A stretch of 64,000 nucleotides of DNA from Mesorhizobium_G sp049840935 (GCA_049840935.1 JASGJA010000007.1:62001-126000), one strand, 5' to 3'. Shown: positions 19,359-29,368, numbered from the stretch's first letter. The notes: generated from the letters alone by a model not told the origin. Numbers and translations are program-made.

Positions 19359-20414
19359 ATGCGCCTGTTCCAATGCCAGAATTGCGGCAACGTCCTTTAT
19401 TTTGAAAACGCCTATTGTGAGCAATGCGGCAAGCAGGTCGGCTATTTGCCCGACAGCGGCCAGATGAGCGCCGTCGATCCGGACGGGTCGAACTGGATCG
19501 CACTGGCAGATCCGCAACCGCGCTATCGCTTCTGCGCGAATTGGGAGCAAAGCGCTTGCAACTGGCTGACGCACGCGGATAGCGGCGAAATCTACTGCCG
19601 CGCCTGTCGCCACAACCGAACCATCCCCGATATTTCCACGCCGGAGCACTATCGCAACTGGCGCAAGATCGAAGACGCCAAGCGGCGCTTGTTTTATTCG
19701 CTGATCCGGCTTGATCTGCCGCTGCCAACTCCTGCCAGCGGCGAAACCGAGCCCCTCGTGTTCGACTTTCTCGCGGACGCTCCCGATGGCAGCACCAAGG
19801 TCATGACCGGCCATGACAGCGGCGTCATCACCATAAATCTGAATGAGGCCGATGATGCCAAGCGCGAGGCCGCGCGCACCGCGATGGGCGAGCCATACCG
19901 TGCGATCCTCGGTCATTTCCGGCATGAAGTCGGTCATTTTTATTGGGATCGGCTGGTCCGTGATGGCGGCCAGCTTGAAAGCTTTCGCGCCTTGTTCGGC
20001 GACGAGAGCGAAGATTACGGCCAAGCCCTTCAACGTCATTATCAGCAAGGCGCTCCCGCCGACTGGCGAATGAACTATGTGAGTGCTTACGCGACCATGC
20101 ATCCATGGGAGGACTGGGCCGAAACATGGGCGCACTATCTGCACATCGTCGATACGCTCGAGATGGCCGCGTCGTTCGGCATCGAAACGCACCCCGCCGT
20201 CGCAACAGAAGCGCTTGCGACTCAAATCACGTTCGATCCCTACGAGACGGAAGACTTAAATGCGCTTATCAACGCCTGGCTTCCGCTCAGCTACGCCTCA
20301 AACAGCCTCAACCGCTGCATGGGTCTGCCGGATTTGTATCCCTTTGTCATTCCGCCAAATGCCATCCAGAAGCTGGGGTACATTCACAAGCTGATCCATC
20401 ACCATGCGCAGTGA
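19359..20414 (+). CDS. Zinc-ribbon and zinc-binding metallopeptidase family protein
   Basis: 351 residues. The N-terminus carries a zinc ribbon with two CxxC pairs (FQCQNCGNVLYFENAYCEQC), and a further Cys pair occurs at RACRH. The centre has the HEXXH-like motif FRHEVGHFYWDRLV near residue 185, matching the putative zinc-binding metallopeptidase family. A downstream DWAETWAHYLHIVDTLEMA provides the probable third zinc-ligand region. The substrate is unknown. The start ATG is preceded by GAGGGA. It stands alone and is convergent with the transglutaminase gene. Confidence 0.85.
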   Translation: MRLFQCQNCGNVLYFENAYCEQCGKQVGYLPDSGQMSAVDPDGSNWIALADPQPRYRFCANWEQSACNWLTHADSGEIYCRACRHNRTIPDISTPEHYRNWRKIEDAKRRLFYSLIRLDLPLPTPASGETEPLVFDFLADAPDGSTKVMTGHDSGVITINLNEADDAKREAARTAMGEPYRAILGHFRHEVGHFYWDRLVRDGGQLESFRALFGDESEDYGQALQRHYQQGAPADWRMNYVSAYATMHPWEDWAETWAHYLHIVDTLEMAASFGIETHPAVATEALATQITFDPYETEDLNALINAWLPLSYASNSLNRCMGLPDLYPFVIPPNAIQKLGYIHKLIHHHAQ

Positions 20415-20419
20415 GCCGC

Positions 20420-21295
20420 TTAAGCCAGCGGGATCACATCGACTGATTGCGAAATGTCCTGCGAGCCGGCGGTGCGCAACACACCGCGCACGGGCGCGAC
20501 GTCGAAATAATCGCGTCCACGCGCAGCGACGATATGGTCCAGACCGGCCATCATTGCATTGGTCGGGTCGAACTCGATCCAGCCCGCATTTGCGCCGCAC
20601 CATGCCTGCACCCATGCGTGCATGGCGTCAGCACCCTCCAGCCGAGGCTTACCCTTCGGCGGTTCGGTGCGCAGAAAGCCGCTGACATAGCCGGCCGGAA
20701 TCCCGATCTCACGCAAGCAAGCGATCATGATGTGGGTGAAATCCTGACAGACGCCACGACGTTTCGCGAATGCTTCCTCTAATGGCGTGTCCACCGTCGT
20801 CGCATCGCCGTCATATCGAAGGTCGCGATGCAGCGCGGCGTTTATTGCGCCTACGATTTCCATCGTCGTTGCGCCCTTGGGCATAACATCGCGCACATAT
20901 TCGGCAATTGCGGGGCTTGGCCCCACCAGCGGCGATGTATCTACGAAATGATGCGGCGAAGTTGAACCGAGATTGCGCATGGCCGCCAGTTCCACCGGCA
21001 AATCCTCCAGCCGCGCGGAGACATCCATCGCGGGCGGATAGCCAAACCGGTCAACGCGGGCGCGCACCGTCACGTCAATCGTTTCGTTCGGCGTGTTGAA
21101 ACAAACATCCACCGTGCGATTTCCGAAAAAGTCGATACGATCGATCCGTTCGTGTGGCGCGGGATCAATATCAATTGCGCCCGCCACAAGTCTCTGAATC
21201 CCAGGCTCATCGGCCGGCATTACGCGCAGCGCCTGACGTCCCGCCGCCATCCGGTCATAGCTACATTTGGTGTGGAGCAAAACTTCGTAGAGCAT
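20420..21295 (-). CDS. Transglutaminase-like cysteine peptidase family protein
   Basis: 291 residues with an N-terminal beta-rich domain (about 1-140) and a transglutaminase-like core. The catalytic triad is visible: Cys in RRGVCQDFTHIM near residue 187, His in DAMHAWVQAW near residue 229 and Asp in WIEFDPTNAMMA near residue 245. It is the last gene of a three-gene minus-strand operon with an ATP-grasp/alpha-E protein and a DUF2126 transglutaminase. The recurrence of this trio suggests peptide-bond or amide ligation and cleavage, but the product is not established. Confidence 0.87.
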   Translation of the reverse strand: MLYEVLLHTKCSYDRMAAGRQALRVMPADEPGIQRLVAGAIDIDPAPHERIDRIDFFGNRTVDVCFNTPNETIDVTVRARVDRFGYPPAMDVSARLEDLPVELAAMRNLGSTSPHHFVDTSPLVGPSPAIAEYVRDVMPKGATTMEIVGAINAALHRDLRYDGDATTVDTPLEEAFAKRRGVCQDFTHIMIACLREIGIPAGYVSGFLRTEPPKGKPRLEGADAMHAWVQAWCGANAGWIEFDPTNAMMAGLDHIVAARGRDYFDVAPVRGVLRTAGSQDISQSVDVIPLA

Positions 21296-21297
21296 GG

Positions 21298-23688
21298 CTA
21301 CTTCAGATAGGCTTCCGTGATGAGTTCCGACAGCGTAGCGATTTCGCCGTAAGTCTGGTTCAGCGCTTCGATGTCAAACGCTTCAGGCGTCTGCACGGCA
21401 ATGTTGGTTTGAGCGCGCAGTGCCGCGCGCCCCAGTTCCGACATGTGTCCAGGCGCACCCGCATCAGGCAGCAGATCGACCTGCGCTTTTATCTCGTTCA
21501 ACTGATAGAGGATCGAGCGCGGGTTCATGCTGTCCAGCCCCATCAGGTCGATCACCGTGGGCCGCGTGGTGCGCACAGTATAGCGCCTGCGATGCGAAAG
21601 CGTGCTGTCACCAACCTCCACCGCGAAATCGAGCGCGCCATCGGGCGCGTCCTCGTCGGTCATAGAAGTCAGCAATGACGTAATTGCCAACGCTCGCTCC
21701 AGCGAACGCCCAAGGGTTAGAAAGCGCCAGCCCACAAACCGATACATATTTTCATGCACCAGACCGGAAAAGCCGGTGATCTTGCGCAGTAGCACGCTCA
21801 TCGCGCGAGCGCTGTCATCGCCTACGGTTGCGGTCAGCGCCATACGATTGGCGCTGTCCGCCAGATCGTTCAGTGCCATCCAGCCATCGACCGAAAAGCG
21901 GTCGCGAATCTTGGCCGCACTTCCGATCGCCGATGAGAACATGGCGCGCAGACTTGCCGGAATCGGCTCGTCGGCTTCAATATCCCGCGCGTCGATATAT
22001 TCTCGAACGTAAGACAGCAGCGGACTTTCAAGTTCGCCCGCTTCCGCCAGCCGCGCAAAATAGGCGCGCATCAGCCGCATCGTCGATTCCGCTCGCTCAA
22101 CATAGCGCCCAAGCCAGAACAAATTGTCGGCGGCGCGGCTCGGCAACGCTCCCTGCCTTGGGCGCACATAAGGCCCAGCAGGCGGCGTGAGCATCGTCTC
22201 GGTGCTCACCTTGCGATCCGAAACGACCCAAACGTCGGCCACGGCCCCACCCTGCTGCATGGCGACAGCCTTGGGATCGCTTGAATGGCCGATGCGCGCA
22301 AAACCTCCCGGCATCGCAACCCAGCCATCTGCGGTGCGCGCAAGATAGACACGCAGGCTCAGCGGACGCGGCAAAAGGCGTCCGTCCTCCCAGCTTGGCG
22401 TGGTCGAAAGCGTCACCGCTTCCTGACCAACAAAATGACGACCATTCTCTGGCGTCAGGACAAACTCTCGGCCTGCTTCACCCATGCCGAATGCAGACCG
22501 CGCTGGCCTCCCTGCCAGCCGCAGCGGCGGCACCGCCGGGCTTATCACCATGCGTTCAGTATTCGCTGCAACGTGACGCCGCTCCATTTCGGAACCACAC
22601 CACCATGTTGCGATATTCGGCATCGCGAGCGGCTGCCCCATCATGGCTTCGCTAATGCGCGGCAGAAAGGCAAACAGCGCCTTTGCTTCCAGCGCACCCG
22701 CGCCCAGCGCATTGACCATGGAGATATTGCCCTGCCGAACCGCGCCAGCCAATCCCGGCGTTCCGAGCCTCGACGCGCCATCGAATTCAAGCGGATCGGC
22801 AAATGTGGAATCGAGCCGTCGCCACAGAACACTTATCGGGCGATTACCCGAAACAGAGCGCACCATCACTCTGCCGTTTTCCACGCTAAGGTCTTCGCCT
22901 TCCAGCAAGCCCATGCCGAGATAGCGCGCAATATAGGCGTGCTCGTAATACGTATCTGTCATCGGACCGGGCGAAAGAATCGCAATACCGTTTTCGTCGC
23001 CACCACGCATGAGGTTGAGCGACTCACGGAAGCGCCGGAAGAATCCGGCAAGGCGATGCACATGTGCCTCGGAATAGTAATCTGAGAAAACGCGCGCCGT
23101 TGCGACACGGTTCTCCAGCGCAAAGCCAGCGCCCGAAGGAGCCTGCACGCGATCTTCCAACACCCACCATTGGCCGTTCGGACCACGCCCAAGGTCAAAC
23201 GCTACAAAATGAAGAAAGTGCCCGCTGGCTGGCCGCACGCCAACCATCGGACGCAGCCATTCCGGATTTCCCGCGATAATCGAGGCGGGCAACTTGCCTT
23301 CCGCCACAAGATTATTCGGCCCGTAAATATCCGCCGCAACATGTTCCAGCAGGTCAGCACGCTGGGTTAACGCCGAAGCGATGCCAGCCCATTCGCTCTC
23401 ATGCAGGATCACCGGAATATGGCTCAGCGGCCACGAGCGGTCGATGGCGTTCTTCTGGTCATATTGGCGGAAATAGACACCTGCGTCGCGCAAATACTCA
23501 TCGCCACGTGCAAAGCGGCCCGCCAGATCAGCAGGCGCGAGCGATGAGAAATAGCTGAGAAACTGCGACCAGACAGGACGGATCGCGCCGTTCTCCGACA
23601 TGAGCTCATCGGCTACACCCGGCATCGGACGATACTCCGATGCAGCGTTCCACTTCGGCACTTTCTTGTCGCTTATGCTCGCCATCAA
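21298..23688 (-). CDS. Circularly permuted ATP-grasp and alpha-E domain fusion protein
   Basis: 796 residues. The first 480 or so match the circularly permuted ATP-grasp family (COG2308 type; segments AFDLGRGPNGQWWVLEDRVQ and the later MVNALGAGALEAKALFAFLP). From about residue 490 the all-helical alpha-E domain begins (AADNLFWLGRYVERAESTMR). The two are separate proteins in many bacteria, so this is a fusion. The start overlaps the stop of the DUF2126 gene by four bases (ATGA), and the transglutaminase gene follows after two bases. Comparative genomics links such operons to peptide ligation, but no reaction is proven. Confidence 0.87.
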   Translation of the reverse strand: MMASISDKKVPKWNAASEYRPMPGVADELMSENGAIRPVWSQFLSYFSSLAPADLAGRFARGDEYLRDAGVYFRQYDQKNAIDRSWPLSHIPVILHESEWAGIASALTQRADLLEHVAADIYGPNNLVAEGKLPASIIAGNPEWLRPMVGVRPASGHFLHFVAFDLGRGPNGQWWVLEDRVQAPSGAGFALENRVATARVFSDYYSEAHVHRLAGFFRRFRESLNLMRGGDENGIAILSPGPMTDTYYEHAYIARYLGMGLLEGEDLSVENGRVMVRSVSGNRPISVLWRRLDSTFADPLEFDGASRLGTPGLAGAVRQGNISMVNALGAGALEAKALFAFLPRISEAMMGQPLAMPNIATWWCGSEMERRHVAANTERMVISPAVPPLRLAGRPARSAFGMGEAGREFVLTPENGRHFVGQEAVTLSTTPSWEDGRLLPRPLSLRVYLARTADGWVAMPGGFARIGHSSDPKAVAMQQGGAVADVWVVSDRKVSTETMLTPPAGPYVRPRQGALPSRAADNLFWLGRYVERAESTMRLMRAYFARLAEAGELESPLLSYVREYIDARDIEADEPIPASLRAMFSSAIGSAAKIRDRFSVDGWMALNDLADSANRMALTATVGDDSARAMSVLLRKITGFSGLVHENMYRFVGWRFLTLGRSLERALAITSLLTSMTDEDAPDGALDFAVEVGDSTLSHRRRYTVRTTRPTVIDLMGLDSMNPRSILYQLNEIKAQVDLLPDAGAPGHMSELGRAALRAQTNIAVQTPEAFDIEALNQTYGEIATLSELITEAYLK

Positions 23689-26600
23689 AGCCCTGCCGGA
23701 CGGCGCATATCGAGCGTCATGGGAAATTCCGGCGATACGCTCGGCGGCTCTGCTTCATACAATCCGGCGGTATGACCGGACGGCTCAAAGCGGGCCAAAC
23801 GGCGCGCTTCCGCTTCATTCGCGTTGACCGGGAACGTCTCGTAATTACGACCGCCGGGATGCGCGACATGATAAATGCAGCCGCCCAGCGCGCGCCCGCT
23901 CCATTTGTCGTAAATATCGAATGTCAGCGGCGCGTTGACCGGCAACACGGGATGCAAGGCCATCGCCGGTTGCCACGCCTTGAACCGCACGCCTGCCACG
24001 GAAACGCCCGCCGTCTCGGTCTTCTGCAGCGGCACGGCGCGCTTATTGCACGTCACCGCATAGCGGGAAGGATCGGCTGCGGTCAGCTTGACCTGCATTC
24101 GCTCGACAGAACTATCAGTATAGCGCACGGTGCCCCCAATCGCGCCTGTTTCGCCGAGCACATGCCACGGCTCAAGCGCCTGCCGCACTTCCAACCCCAC
24201 GCCTTCATACTCTACCTCCCCGCAGAACGGGAAGCGAAATTCAAGCTGTGCCTCAAACCATTCCGGCTTCAGGTCCAGTCCGTGCAGTCGCAGATCGGCC
24301 AGCACATCCAGAAAATCGCGCCACAAATAATGCGGCAGCATGAATCGGTCGTGCAGCGTCGTGCCCCAGCGCGTCAGAGGCCCATCCAGCGGAGCCTTCC
24401 AAAGCCGCGCGATAAGCGCCCGAATGAGCAATTGTTGCGCAAGGCTCATGCGCGGGTTCGGCGGCATTTCAAAGCCGCGAAACTCCACCAGCCCCAAACG
24501 CCCCGTTGGCCCGTCCGGCGAATAAAGCTTGTCGATGCAGATTTCCGAGCGGTGCGTATTGCCCGTCACATCCACCAGCAGATTGCGCAGCAGCCGATCC
24601 ACCAACCAGGGCAGAGGCTGCACACCCATACCCGGTACAGGTATCTGCGAAAGCGCCGTTTCCAGTTCGTACAGCCCGTCATGCCGCGCTTCATCAATGC
24701 GCGGGGCCTGACTTGTCGGCCCAATGAACAACCCCGAAAACAGATATGACAGGCTAGGATGCCGCTGCCAATGCAGGATCAGGCTTTTCAGCAAATCCGG
24801 CCTGCGCAGAAACGGACTATCACTCGGTGACTGCCCGCCCACCACGACGTGATTGCCACCGCCCGTACCGGTGTGCCGTCCGTCGATCATGAACTTGTCC
24901 GCGCCGAGCCGCGTCTGCCGTGCTTCCTCGTACACGATCTCGGTCGTCGCAACGCATTCGTCCCAAGAGGACGCCGGATGAATATTCACCTCGATCACAC
25001 CCGGATCGGGCGCAACGCGAATGACATTGATGCGCGGGTCATGCGGCGGCGCATAGCCTTCAATCCGAACCTGCAATTTCTCCTGCTTCGCCGCCGCCTC
25101 CACAGCCGCAATCAGTTCCAGATAATCCTCGATGCGCTCCACCGGCGGCATGAAAACGCACAGCCTGCCGTCGCGCGGCTCCACAGCAATCGCAGTGCGA
25201 ACCGCTCCACCGCCAGCATCCAGCGTTTGCTCGATAAGCGTACCAACCTCAACACTCGGTGCCTCAACCACCATAGAAGGCTGCTGCCTGTCGATCTCCG
25301 GCAAGGGTCCGCGCTCTTCGGTCGGATCGGCTGGCTGAATGTAAGGAAACGCCGAAGGCGGCACATAAGGCAGCGCGCCCAGCGGCAAACGGAAGCCAAC
25401 AGGGCTGTCACCCGGCGCCAGAAACAGATGGCTGCGCCTCAGCTTCCACTTCTCGGACTGCCAGCCGTGACCGCTCGCCTTTGCCTGCCATCTTTGCACC
25501 GGCAGCACATAGCCGGATGGACTATTCAACCCGCGCTCGAACACGCGCGCAATGCGATTGCGATCCTCGGGGTTTTTGAGCTTGGAATCCTCCGGCGTCA
25601 CATTTTCCGGCAAGTTGGCCTCTTTAAGAATCCACTCGGCCGGATCTTCGAATGCAGGCACAACATGGTCGTCGCTGATTGCCAGTTCACGCGCGATTGC
25701 CGAAAGCAGCCGCCCCGCCTGTTCGATGGTCGCCGCCTCGCCGCCTTCTTCCGGCGCGATCAGCGTCTCATCTTTCCAGATAGGCTTGCCGTCACGCCGC
25801 CAATAGAGCGAAAACGTCCAGCGCGGCAGGCTCTCGCCGGGATACCATTTGCCCTGTCCGTGATGCAGCATACCGTTCGGTGCGAACTTCTCGCGCAAGC
25901 GCCGAATGAGCGCGTCGGCAAGCCCGCGCTTCGTCGGCCCTACCGCATCCGTGTTCCACTCCGCCGATTCGAAATCATCAATTGAAACGAAGGTAGGCTC
26001 ACCGCCCATCGTCAGGCGCACATCGCCTTCCTTGAGCAGTTCATCCACCTTATGCCCAAGCGCGTCCAGCGCTGACCATGATTCATCCGAAAACGGCTTG
26101 GTGATGCGCGGATGTTCGGCAACGCGCTCCACATGCATGTCGAAGTTGAAGTCGACATTCGCGAAACTCGCCGCCCCCGAAATAGGCGCAGCATTTCGAT
26201 AATGTGGTGTGGCCGCCAGTGGAATATGACTCTCGCCTGTAAGCAGGCCAGACGTAGGATCAAGCCCGATCCATCCCGCACCCGGCAGATAGACCTCCGC
26301 CCACGCGTGCAAATCCGTGAAGTCGTGATCTGTACCCGGCGGACCGTCGAGCGAAACAAGGTCCGGCTTTAGCTGGATCAGATAGCCCGACACGAACCGC
26401 GCGGCCAAGCCGCAATGCCGCAACGCCTGCACCAGCAGCCAGCTCGTATCTCGGCAAGAGCCGGTGCGAACGCCGAGCGTTTCCTCCGGCGATTGCACGC
26501 CCGGCTCCATGCGGATGACATAGCCGATCTCACGCGAAAGCCGCGCATTCAGGTTCACGACAAAATCGACCGTGCGCTGCGGCTCGCGCGAAACGGTTTC

Positions 26601-26993
26601 CAGAAAGCTTGCAAGCAACTGCCCCGCAGGCTCCGGCGTGCGATAGATTTTCAGGTCTTCACGAATGTCCTCAGGATAGTCGAACGGATAAGTCTCGGCA
26701 CTCTCCTCCACAAAGAAATCGAACGGATTGTATACCGTCATGTCCGCGACGAGATCGACCTCGATCTTCAATTCCGTCACGGGTTCGGGAAACACGAAGC
26801 GCGCCAGCCAGTTTCCATACGGGTCTTGCTGGTGATTGATGAAATGGTTCGACGGCGTAACCTTCAGGGAATGCGAGATCACGCGCGTGCGGCTATGCGG
26901 AGCGGGGCGTAGCCGTATGATCTGCGGGCCGAGCGAGACGGGCCGGTCATATTTGTAGTGGGTTAGGTGATAAATCCCCGCCTTGATCGACAT
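23685..26993 (-). CDS. DUF2126 transglutaminase-like protein
   Basis: A very large protein, 1102 residues. The first 300 form a transglutaminase-like domain: Cys in VRTGSCRDTSWLLVQAL near residue 178, His in DLHAWAEVYLPGAGWIGLD near residue 230. The remainder is the DUF2126 domain (GGEPTFVSIDDFESAEWNTD onward) with amidoligase-like segments such as TGTGGGNHVVVGG. It is the first gene of the operon, so its upstream region (26,994-27,114) should carry the promoter. Its role is probably linked to the ATP-grasp partner, by operon context only. Confidence 0.87.
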   Translation of the reverse strand: MSIKAGIYHLTHYKYDRPVSLGPQIIRLRPAPHSRTRVISHSLKVTPSNHFINHQQDPYGNWLARFVFPEPVTELKIEVDLVADMTVYNPFDFFVEESAETYPFDYPEDIREDLKIYRTPEPAGQLLASFLETVSREPQRTVDFVVNLNARLSREIGYVIRMEPGVQSPEETLGVRTGSCRDTSWLLVQALRHCGLAARFVSGYLIQLKPDLVSLDGPPGTDHDFTDLHAWAEVYLPGAGWIGLDPTSGLLTGESHIPLAATPHYRNAAPISGAASFANVDFNFDMHVERVAEHPRITKPFSDESWSALDALGHKVDELLKEGDVRLTMGGEPTFVSIDDFESAEWNTDAVGPTKRGLADALIRRLREKFAPNGMLHHGQGKWYPGESLPRWTFSLYWRRDGKPIWKDETLIAPEEGGEAATIEQAGRLLSAIARELAISDDHVVPAFEDPAEWILKEANLPENVTPEDSKLKNPEDRNRIARVFERGLNSPSGYVLPVQRWQAKASGHGWQSEKWKLRRSHLFLAPGDSPVGFRLPLGALPYVPPSAFPYIQPADPTEERGPLPEIDRQQPSMVVEAPSVEVGTLIEQTLDAGGGAVRTAIAVEPRDGRLCVFMPPVERIEDYLELIAAVEAAAKQEKLQVRIEGYAPPHDPRINVIRVAPDPGVIEVNIHPASSWDECVATTEIVYEEARQTRLGADKFMIDGRHTGTGGGNHVVVGGQSPSDSPFLRRPDLLKSLILHWQRHPSLSYLFSGLFIGPTSQAPRIDEARHDGLYELETALSQIPVPGMGVQPLPWLVDRLLRNLLVDVTGNTHRSEICIDKLYSPDGPTGRLGLVEFRGFEMPPNPRMSLAQQLLIRALIARLWKAPLDGPLTRWGTTLHDRFMLPHYLWRDFLDVLADLRLHGLDLKPEWFEAQLEFRFPFCGEVEYEGVGLEVRQALEPWHVLGETGAIGGTVRYTDSSVERMQVKLTAADPSRYAVTCNKRAVPLQKTETAGVSVAGVRFKAWQPAMALHPVLPVNAPLTFDIYDKWSGRALGGCIYHVAHPGGRNYETFPVNANEAEARRLARFEPSGHTAGLYEAEPPSVSPEFPMTLDMRRPAGL

Positions 26994-27114
26994 ATATGCA
27001 CTGTCCCCTTCTTTGGTGTGCAGTGCATCATAATCGACCTGTTATGCCAAGCTGGAAGTTCTCGCAGCCGGCAAACCCGGCGAACGCGCCATTCTTGGCA
27101 AAACCGCGCGCCAA

Positions 27115-27414
27115 TTAGCCTTCAGGACCGCCCCATTCCCCGGCGTCATACCTGCGCCAAAGTTCCTGCCGCACCCTGTGCCATTTCCCCTGCTGAAAAG
27201 TCTCGGAATATCGCCACGCCCGATCCTCCTCAAGGAAAGCGATTTCCTCCGCGCGCGAGCCATAATGCGCGACAAGACGATCCGCCTCGGCCTTGATCTC
27301 ACCAAGTGCGATAAGCCGGGGCAAAACGCGATATTCCCAATAGCCCCAAACAAACGCTCCCCAAGCTGGCGACAGAGCAATAGTCCAAAATACCCAGTTC
27401 CATTTCTCCCACAT
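27115..27414 (-). CDS. Hypothetical protein, membrane-anchored
   Basis: About 99 residues from the ATG at 27412-27414 (the frame is open to 27486). The N-terminus is Trp-rich and hydrophobic (MWEKWNWVFWTIALSPAWGA), likely a membrane segment, followed by a charged helical domain (EEIAFLEEDRAWRYSETF). No family is recognised and no clear ribosome site was found, so the start is uncertain. It marks the left part of an accessory stretch. Confidence 0.4.
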   Translation of the reverse strand: MWEKWNWVFWTIALSPAWGAFVWGYWEYRVLPRLIALGEIKAEADRLVAHYGSRAEEIAFLEEDRAWRYSETFQQGKWHRVRQELWRRYDAGEWGGPEG

Positions 27415-27495
27415 CGGCAACACCACGATTCGTCGTATCAAATACCGCCATAATGTACATCGACCTGTTGTGCTTGTCATGAACATTTCGTTCCT

Positions 27496-27816
27496 ATGGA
27501 ACTGTTCGCTGCGAATCTCAGAAAAAGAGCGGAGGAACTTGGCATCTCAAACGCTGAGGTGGCTCGGCGCGCCGACCTAAGCGAACGGAGATACGGGAAT
27601 TATGTAAGCGGGCGTCGCGAGCCAGATTTGGCAACGCTCGCGAAGATCGCCGCCGTACTTCAAAGCAGTCCGAATATTCTGTTGGGTTATGAAACCAACG
27701 ACGGAAAAACAAAGCGCCGAATGCTAACCGACCGCTTAAACGTCGCGGCTCACGCGATGGGCGACCGCGAACTTGAAATCACGGTCATTCAAGCCGAGGC
27801 CGTCGCTGCGGCTTAG
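27496..27816 (+). CDS. XRE-type helix-turn-helix regulator
   Basis: 106 residues. An N-terminal HTH_3 domain (LRKRAEELGISNAEVARRAD, then RYGNYVSGRREPDLATLAKI) recognises DNA; the remaining 40 residues are of unknown type and may mediate dimerisation. It lies next to the convergent RhuM-family gene. The target operator is unknown. Likely a mobile-element regulator. Confidence 0.8.
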   Translation: MELFAANLRKRAEELGISNAEVARRADLSERRYGNYVSGRREPDLATLAKIAAVLQSSPNILLGYETNDGKTKRRMLTDRLNVAAHAMGDRELEITVIQAEAVAAA

Positions 27817-27837
27817 TCCGCTGAGCTGATCGACTTT

Positions 27838-28887
27838 TCAGGTACGCCGCGCTCTTGGAAGCGCCTTGGCTTCCTTTGCCAAAGCTGCAATTCCCTCATC
27901 AGCCTTTTGGTGTCGTTCAAGCTTCCGTTGCTCGTCGAACCTTTCGAACTCGGCTTCCGCAATTGCTCTTGCTTTGCTCGCGCTCGTCCGACCACCATTT
28001 CGCAATATGGCACGGCCAAGCTGTTGCAGCTGTTTGTCCATAAGGTCTTGAGCATCCTGCATCAAAACAAGCCGACCGATATCAAGCTGATCTTCGAAAA
28101 TATCGAGCAGGATCGTAGTTAGCCTGTTCAGCTCTTTTATCTCGGACTCGGCAAGATAATTTTTGGAAACAGTGCAGTCCCGTTTTCGGATATTGGTGCT
28201 TGGCCAAGTTTGAAGGCCCATATTCTCGGCTTCATGGTTGGCACGCTCTGCGACAATCTCAGAAGGAGTCTGCGATGTGACCGCGAAAACCAGCTTCGCT
28301 TGCATCCTCTGAAAGAACTCGCTTGCCGATTTTGCACCATCGTAGTCCTGGCACATGGCGCAAATTTGCTGCAGCTCGCGATAAACATTCGCCTCATCGG
28401 AACGAATATCGCGGATTATTTCACGAAGTTCGGCTACCCTATCCCTGTTTTCAGGTTCTTTGAGCCGAAGCGAATCGACCACAAAACCCTTCTTTGCAAA
28501 CTGCACGAGGATTCCTGTCGCCCATCGGCGAAACAAAGTCGCTTGTGCAGAAGATACTCGGTAGCCAACAGATATGATCATATCCAGATTGTAGTTTTCG
28601 ACACTACGCGCGACGCGCCGAGTTCCCTCGGTACGAACTGTTACAATTTTTGTAACAGTTGGATCAGACGGTAATTCTCCATCTTCCAGTATATTCGCGA
28701 TATGCCGCGAAACACTGGCAACTGTGACGCCAAATAATTCCGAAATCTGAGCCTGCGTCATCCAAAGATTTTCGCCTTCGTAGCGAATGTCGAGACGCAA
28801 ACCCTTATCGGTTCCGTACACCAAAAATCGGTCGCCGGTATCCTCGTCTTCGACCAGACGTACCGGCTCGTTTTTATCTTCGTTCAT
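27838..28887 (-). CDS. RhuM family protein
   Basis: 349 residues. The RhuM core begins near residue 40 (LWMTQAQISELFGVTVASVS, a HTH-like segment) and continues through TRRVARSVENYNLDMIISVGYRVSS, the signature of this family, first described next to Salmonella virulence genes. Molecular function is not established; members are frequent in genomic islands and near restriction and toxin-antitoxin genes. An 11-bp perfect inverted repeat lies inside the coding region at 28,636-28,660. The C-terminal 110 residues are helical and highly charged. No partner gene is evident. Confidence 0.85.
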   Translation of the reverse strand: MNEDKNEPVRLVEDEDTGDRFLVYGTDKGLRLDIRYEGENLWMTQAQISELFGVTVASVSRHIANILEDGELPSDPTVTKIVTVRTEGTRRVARSVENYNLDMIISVGYRVSSAQATLFRRWATGILVQFAKKGFVVDSLRLKEPENRDRVAELREIIRDIRSDEANVYRELQQICAMCQDYDGAKSASEFFQRMQAKLVFAVTSQTPSEIVAERANHEAENMGLQTWPSTNIRKRDCTVSKNYLAESEIKELNRLTTILLDIFEDQLDIGRLVLMQDAQDLMDKQLQQLGRAILRNGGRTSASKARAIAEAEFERFDEQRKLERHQKADEGIAALAKEAKALPRARRT

Positions 28888-29102
28888 GGATCACCCAACT
28901 CATTTCAACGGGCATTATCATATCTGCAAAACGAGGCACATGATGGATTTCTAAAACTCATTGAGGCATCTGGCCGCCCAAAAACCTCCCTCTCTCCCTC
29001 CCTCAAGAGTTGAGCTTCCGCCCCTTCGGCTCATGCCTAGCAGGCGCGCCCGTCCGGGTGCCGCATCTGGCGTGAATGCAGCTTGTTCAGCGAGGGACGC
29101 AT

Positions 29103-29195
29103 ATAAAAACGAGAGCTGTAGTCGCATGGGAAGCCAAGAAGCCTCTGACCATCGAGACAATCAAAATCGGAGGGCCGAAGCCAAGCGAAACCTTG
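29103..29195 (+). pseudogene. Fragment resembling the N-terminus of S-(hydroxymethyl)glutathione dehydrogenase
   Basis: About 31 codons read IKTRAVVAWEAKKPLTIETI then KIGGPKPSETL, which closely follows the usual N-terminus of class III alcohol dehydrogenases (MKTRAAVAWEA...). The first codon is ATA where ATG is expected. After SETL the similarity stops and no dehydrogenase sequence follows. It is a decayed remnant just left of the first att copy. Not seen as an expressed gene. The stretch 28,888-29,102 holds only the rhuM promoter side and no recognised gene. Confidence 0.5.
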
Positions 29196-29340
29196 TCAGC
29201 TTCCAACATAGGATTACCTATTGTTTGGCGGTGCTTCGATAATAACCTATCTCGTGGCGCTTTGGATTCGAATAGAATCGCGCAATTAAATTCCATGGCT
29301 ATGTCAGAGATGCACTCCGTACATCACCGCCTAGAAAGCG

Positions 29341-29368
29341 AAAAAGCCGCGTAAAAACGCGGCTTTTC
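29341..29368. terminator. Hairpin terminator beside the left att copy
   Basis: AAAAAGCCGCG (29341-29351) pairs with CGCGGCTTTT (29358-29367). Reading from the tRNA-Gly side it would terminate minus-strand tRNA transcription before the islands entered. Confidence 0.75.
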
